Origin: Bacillus sp. SA1-12
Lineage (GTDB): Bacteria; Bacillota; Bacilli; Bacillales; Bacillaceae
Assembly (NCBI RefSeq): GCF_000981385.1
Contig: NZ_LATZ01000008.1
Coordinates: 62,001 to 126,000 of the forward strand
DNA: 64,000 nucleotides
Reading direction: 5' to 3'
A program made the position numbers and the translations under genes. Below are positions 62,904 through 64,000 of the stretch, piece after piece. Each line of letters opens with the position of its first letter. The stretch's first letter is position 1. The notes below the pieces were generated by a model, which worked only from the letters and a program-made list of their open reading frames with translations, had not been told where the DNA came from and did no database searches.

Positions 62904-63806
62904 ATGTCTGAGAAAACCTATAAACAGCAATATGAACTCGCTAATCTTATTGAGTGTTTTTCAAAAAAGGACGGGGTTCACCCTACACCTATTCCATCTT
63001 TATTTCTCATCCGTGAATCCATTATTACTGAACCTATTTCTAGAGTTAACGAGCCGTCTTTTTGCATTATCCTCCAAGGAGAGAAGGAGGTATTATTAGG
63101 ACAGGAACGCTTTTTGTACGGTCCTGGCAATTATATTGTGGCATCCGTTGACTTGCCAGTTACAGGACAAGTGATTAAAGCCTCAACAGAATCGCCCTAT
63201 TTAGCTCTAAAACTTGAATTTACACCGAGCCAAGTTTTAGAAGTATTAAATGAAATAGATATTCAATTAGGACAGGGAAAGAACACTAAACGAGCTATGT
63301 TTGTTAGTGAAGTAGAACCTTCTTTGTATGATGCAGTAATCAGACTAGCTTCTTTATTAGAAAATCAGAAGCATATCCCTGTTCTTGCTCCATTATTTAA
63401 AAAAGAAATTATCTATTGGATTTTACAAGGTCCACATGGCGAAGCGCTTGAACAAATGGCATTAGAAGGTAGCAATGCCTCTAGAATAAGAGACGTTATA
63501 GACCATATAATCAATAATTATGAAGAGTCTTTTCGAATTGAAGAGCTTGCTGAAATAGCGAATATGAGTGTTTCATCGCTACACCGACATTTTAAAGAGG
63601 TATCGGCAATGAGTCCTATTCAGTTTCAAAAACAACTGAGATTGCAGGAAGCAAGACGTTTATTATTAGCTGAATCAACAGATATAGCTGATGTTGCATT
63701 TAGGGTTGGTTACGAAAGTCAATCACAATTTAGTAGAGAATATTCACGAATGTTTGGATTTCCACCTAGAGTAGATATAAGGAGATTGAGAGAGAACTAC
63801 ATTTAA
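62904..63806 (+). CDS. AraC-family regulator with AraC_N domain
   Basis: A 300-residue regulator. The N-terminal AraC_N domain shows PSFCIILQGEKEVLLGQERF and YGPGNYIVASVDLPVTGQVI. The C-terminal pair of helix-turn-helix motifs includes ELAEIANMSVSSLHRHFKEV and VAFRVGYESQSQFSREYSRM. A ribosome site (aaaaggaga) precedes the ATG. In this family the neighbour is often an aldo/keto reductase or SDR gene; here that neighbour is the truncated reductase on the opposite strand, its likely former target. Confidence 0.92.
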   Translation: MSEKTYKQQYELANLIECFSKKDGVHPTPIPSLFLIRESIITEPISRVNEPSFCIILQGEKEVLLGQERFLYGPGNYIVASVDLPVTGQVIKASTESPYLALKLEFTPSQVLEVLNEIDIQLGQGKNTKRAMFVSEVEPSLYDAVIRLASLLENQKHIPVLAPLFKKEIIYWILQGPHGEALEQMALEGSNASRIRDVIDHIINNYEESFRIEELAEIANMSVSSLHRHFKEVSAMSPIQFQKQLRLQEARRLLLAESTDIADVAFRVGYESQSQFSREYSRMFGFPPRVDIRRLRENYI

Positions 63807-63837
63807 TGGCGTAATTACACAAATTGATGAAAAGTTA

Positions 63838-63895
63838 TATGTAAAATAACGGGGTATTGATCCTAGAAGGACAAATGCTTATTGACAGTTAAATA
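63838..63895 (+). repeat. Dispersed intergenic repeat, copy R11
   Basis: gtaaaataacggggtattga, tcctagaaggacaaatgctta. It resembles the left half of copies R5 and R8. Confidence 0.45.
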
Positions 63896-64000
63896 CTATG
63901 ATGATGTATAACGATAGTATGAAAGTAACGAAAATGTGGGAAAGTGAGAGCTAGGTATAAGTATTAAAGTGATGGGGGAACAGCATGGAATTAAGGATGC

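Overview
The window reads as chromosome of a low-GC, endospore-forming Firmicute of the Bacillaceae. The evidence is an alpha/beta-type small acid-soluble spore protein gene (37766-37963), strong AGGAGG-type ribosome binding sites with many TTG/GTG starts, CcpA-type cre sites, YesM/YesN-type two-component proteins and IS110 remnants. I see no rRNA, tRNA, CRISPR array or intact prophage.

Layout. 1-6503: an operon cut by the left edge, with a nitrate/sulfonate/pyrimidine-class ABC importer (ATPase, permease, lipoprotein), an FAD-linked oxidase and two paralogous cytosine-deaminase-like amidohydrolases; this suggests uptake and breakdown of an unidentified N-heterocycle. 6504-7600: debris (HxlR chimera, repeat, short GNAT-like remnant) and a striking operator region. 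7625-14875: a fucoside locus with an LplABC-type importer, an L-fucose/galactose dehydrogenase-like aldo/keto reductase and a cytoplasmic GH95 alpha-L-fucosidase. 15124-21410: a second sugar importer (minus strand), its AraC regulator, and a divergent sugar isomerase/epimerase (amber stop at codon 2) with a Gfo/Idh/MocA dehydrogenase. 21411-22394: gene-free, holding a relic of a PTS IIA gene. 22395-26004: a GntR-MFS-nitrilase-DUF2848 operon with paired operators. 26510-29404: TetR, SDR and Zn-alcohol dehydrogenase genes.

29405-41100 is a decayed, repeat-rich stretch: two truncated IS110 transposases, a 5'-truncated orphan gene, a GNAT stump, most copies of a dispersed intergenic repeat, and ordinary genes (arginase family, SASP, RMD1/DUF155, DUF3147). 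Embedded in it (32289-37350) is a coherent MerR/BmrR-type regulon: four promoters with the same 19-bp spacer and dyad drive an arginase-like protein, an FMN enzyme, a pair of YdcZ-type membrane proteins and a SnoaL-like protein.

41177-55890 is a glycosaminoglycan (chondroitin/hyaluronan) locus: importer, YesM/YesN-type two-component system, GH88 unsaturated glucuronyl hydrolase, broken ROK gene, GH35 beta-galactosidase and a secreted PL8 lyase, with a shared sequence motif before four transcription units. 56585-61689 holds the most unusual cassette: an Mga/LicR-like regulator facing an operon in which a glucose-family PTS permease (IIC-IIB) and its IIA flank an adenylosuccinate-lyase-like enzyme. 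I infer that a phosphorylated sugar conjugate is imported and split with release of fumarate. The window ends with an aldo/keto reductase lacking its N-terminus and an AraC regulator.

None of the three carbohydrate importers carries its own ATPase, so a shared MsmX-type ATPase elsewhere is expected. Functions are read from motifs and context only; no database search was run.
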